From: Sipunculus nudus
Lineage: Eukaryota; Annelida; Sipuncula; Golfingiida; Sipunculidae
NCBI GenBank assembly: GCA_026874595.1
Contig: CM049311.1
Location: forward strand, 48,237,676 to 48,301,675
Direction: 5' to 3'
Length of the DNA stretch: 64,000 nucleotides
Both the position numbers and the translations under genes were made by a program. Below the pieces are notes generated by a model that was not told the DNA's origin, ran no database searches, and was given only the letters and a program-made list of their open reading frames with translations. Below are positions 62,020-64,000 of this stretch, one piece after another (within the stretch, counting starts at the first letter, position 1; every line of letters starts with the position of its first letter).

Positions 62020-63121
62020 ATGTGAACTGCTGCGCCCCCATTTTGTTTTGAAATCTGACCTTTCCTCTGTGCTCTGCGTCCATCTGTGCATCTGGACTAG
62101 TTTGACTGATCGGGCTGAAATTTTGCAAGTTTATACATCTTGGATAGGTTTTCGATTTTTGTGACAGGTGGTGCCACCTACCTCCCTGTTTACGCTCCAG
62201 ACATTCATGCTAGTGGTTGGTAGCGCAACCTGCAACCTTTTTTGCACAGCGGCCATCTGTTTATCTGCCTTTGGATTAAATTGTGCATATCTGTGCAGTG
62301 GTTAGACTTATTTCCCTGAAATTTGCATGTTTATACATCTTGGATAGATTTTTTGTTGATATGAAAGGTAGTGCCACCTACCTATGCGTTTGCAGTGCAG
62401 ACATCCATGCTGATATCTCAGGACTCGTTTGACCGATTGGGCTGAAATTTTATATGTTTAGTCATCTTGGATAGTTTTTCCATTTTTGTGACAGGAGGCG
62501 CCACCTACCTCCCTGTTTATGTTCCAGACAACCATGCTAATATCTCAGGACTGGTTTGACATATCAGCCTGAAATTTTGCATGTGTATTGGTCTAACATA
62601 GCCCTTTACTATACCCAAAACTGGTGGCCGCACCTGCAACTGTTTTTGCACAGCGTCCATATGTTTGTCTGCCTTGGGATGAAATCATGCATATCTCTGC
62701 AGTGGTTGGACTTATTCACATGAAATTTTGCATGAGTATACATCTTAGATAGATTTTTTTGTTGATATGAAAGGTGGCGCCACCTACCAATGCACTTGCA
62801 CTGCAGACATCCATGCTGATATTTCAGGACTTGTTTGATTGATCAGGCTGAAATTTTGCATGTTTATAGATCAAATATGGCTCTTTATCATACCAAAAAC
62901 TGGTGGTGCCACCTGCAAAAGTTTTTGCACAGTGTCCATCTGTCTGTCTGCCTTGGGATAAAATCATGCATATCTCTGCAATGCAATGACTTATCTTTCT
63001 GAAATTTGGCATGAAAATATATCTTGGATAGATTTTTTGTGAAGTTGGCAGGTGGCGTCACCTTCCATGCTAATATGCAATACTGATTTTGGCAAATACA
63101 CGTAGTCGCTTGTTGACCGTA
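62020..63121 (-). mobile_element. GTATCCGCC-family element, inverted, 3'-truncated
   Basis: On the minus strand the 5' end is intact (GTCAACAAGCGACTACGTGT then ATTTGCC, 63091-63115), and the body runs down to CATGTGAACTGCTGCGCCCC (complement of 39150-39172), where it stops before the 3' hairpin. It holds many half-units with GGCGCCACCT palindromes (62490, 62775). Confidence 0.75.
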
Positions 63122-63288
63122 TTTTTAGTTATTCAAGTTTTTCAGAGGCTCTTATAAATTCACATTGTCAACCTCCAGAACACCATGTCTGGTCATGCAC
63201 TACAGCCTTGCCTGGGTAACTTTATTAATCATGCAACACTGGGGGTGCACCACTATCACAGATGTAGAATTATTCACATGTGGCCAAC

Positions 63289-63331
63289 CCCCCCCCCCCC
63301 CCTTCCAAGTGGACACCCCCCCCCCCCCCCA
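63289..63331. repeat. Two poly-C tracts
   Basis: Runs of about 14-16 C each, separated by TTCCAAGTGGACA. Confidence 0.9.
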
Positions 63332-63399
63332 AACCAGATATGTTGCATTACTTGACTGCATAACTGTAATTGTATCCACCAAAACATCTAACATAGGTC

Positions 63400-63914
63400 T
63401 TTATCATTATGTGACAGGTGGCGCCACCTACATTACCACCACCTTCAACTGTTTTTGCACGGTGTCCATCTGTTTGTCTTTCTTGGGACAAAATCATGCA
63501 TATGTCTGCAGTAGTTGGACTTATTCACCTCAAATTTGCAGAATTATACATCTTTGATAGATTTTTCATTTATATCTCTACAATGGTTGGACTGACTCAC
63601 CTAAAATTTGCTCAATTATACATCTTCAACAGATTTTTTATCTATATAACAGGTAGCGCCACCTATAAACATGGATACATCTCTCACTCACTTGCTGTCT
63701 CGCTTGCTCTCTCTCGCTCTCTCTCTCCCTCCCACCCGGTAAATTAGCCTTTACATCATAACAATACCACACCAACTAATCTATATCTTTCATGTAATAT
63801 GTCATCTACCACACAAGGGTTCCAATTACCTCTGTATCCTATCACCACTTCACCCATACCTCTCTAATTTAGGCAGATACACATAGTCACTTGTCGACTA
63901 CCCGTATTCTAGTT
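63400..63914 (-). mobile_element. GTATCCGCC-family element, inverted fragment
   Basis: On the minus strand the 5' end is CTAGAATACGGGTAGTCGAC, AAGTGACTATGTGTATCTGC (63872-63914), followed by half-units with AGGTGGCGCCACCT at about 63417. The 3' part is missing. CTCTCTCGCT runs lie near 63700. Confidence 0.65.
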
Positions 63915-64000
63915 TATACGTGCTAAACCAAAGCCATATATTAATGACAAAGAGACTGCCACCTCCTGAGAGTACAGTGGAGGGTGGGGCATGGTATGCA

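Overview
The window looks like nuclear DNA of an invertebrate animal, probably a lophotrochozoan and most likely a bivalve mollusc. Genes are split by introns, the background is AT-rich, seven long (TA)n arrays and several poly-C tracts occur, and several families of short non-autonomous mobile elements carry internal tandem repeats and GACGGACGG-type runs. The one clear gene is an F-spondin relative with a Kunitz domain, which fits an invertebrate. The species assignment is inference; there is no rRNA, tRNA or mitochondrial marker to test it.

The main gene lies on the minus strand between about 46.9 and 24.7 kb. Fifteen exons can be joined with matching splice phases, giving 2664 bases (887 residues and a stop). 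The domain order is: end of a Reeler domain, Spondin_N, two thrombospondin type-1 repeats (TSP1), a Kunitz/BPTI domain, two Ig-like domains, two more TSP1 repeats, and a short basic tail. Signal peptide and early Reeler exons were not found upstream to the window edge. Kunitz, Ig, Ig and third TSP1 each occupy one phase 1-1 exon, as expected of shuffled modules. The two Ig domains are the unusual part.

A second minus-strand gene at about 10 kb encodes a 234-residue single-pass membrane protein with a long Ser/Thr-rich tail. A candidate upstream exon joins it in phase, but an in-frame TGA sits just before the start codon.

The rest is repeats. 1-9 kb: non-coding apart from a LINE tail and one long hairpin. 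11-24 kb: microsatellites, a SINE, an inverted-repeat element and a 215-bp tandem duplication. 24.7-46.9 kb: the F-spondin introns, which hold element copies, a 33-bp minisatellite open as a 353-codon frame, and a MITE with near-perfect ends. 46.9-48.1 kb: a satellite with two higher-order periods (53 and 123 bp). 48.2-63.9 kb: complete and broken copies of four element families.

The most interesting non-genic signal is that these four families, unrelated in sequence, share one layout: a leading hairpin or palindrome, a subterminal motif, an interior of tandem repeats, and a terminal hairpin whose last arm is the inverted copy of the subterminal motif. This resembles non-autonomous Helentron-type elements.
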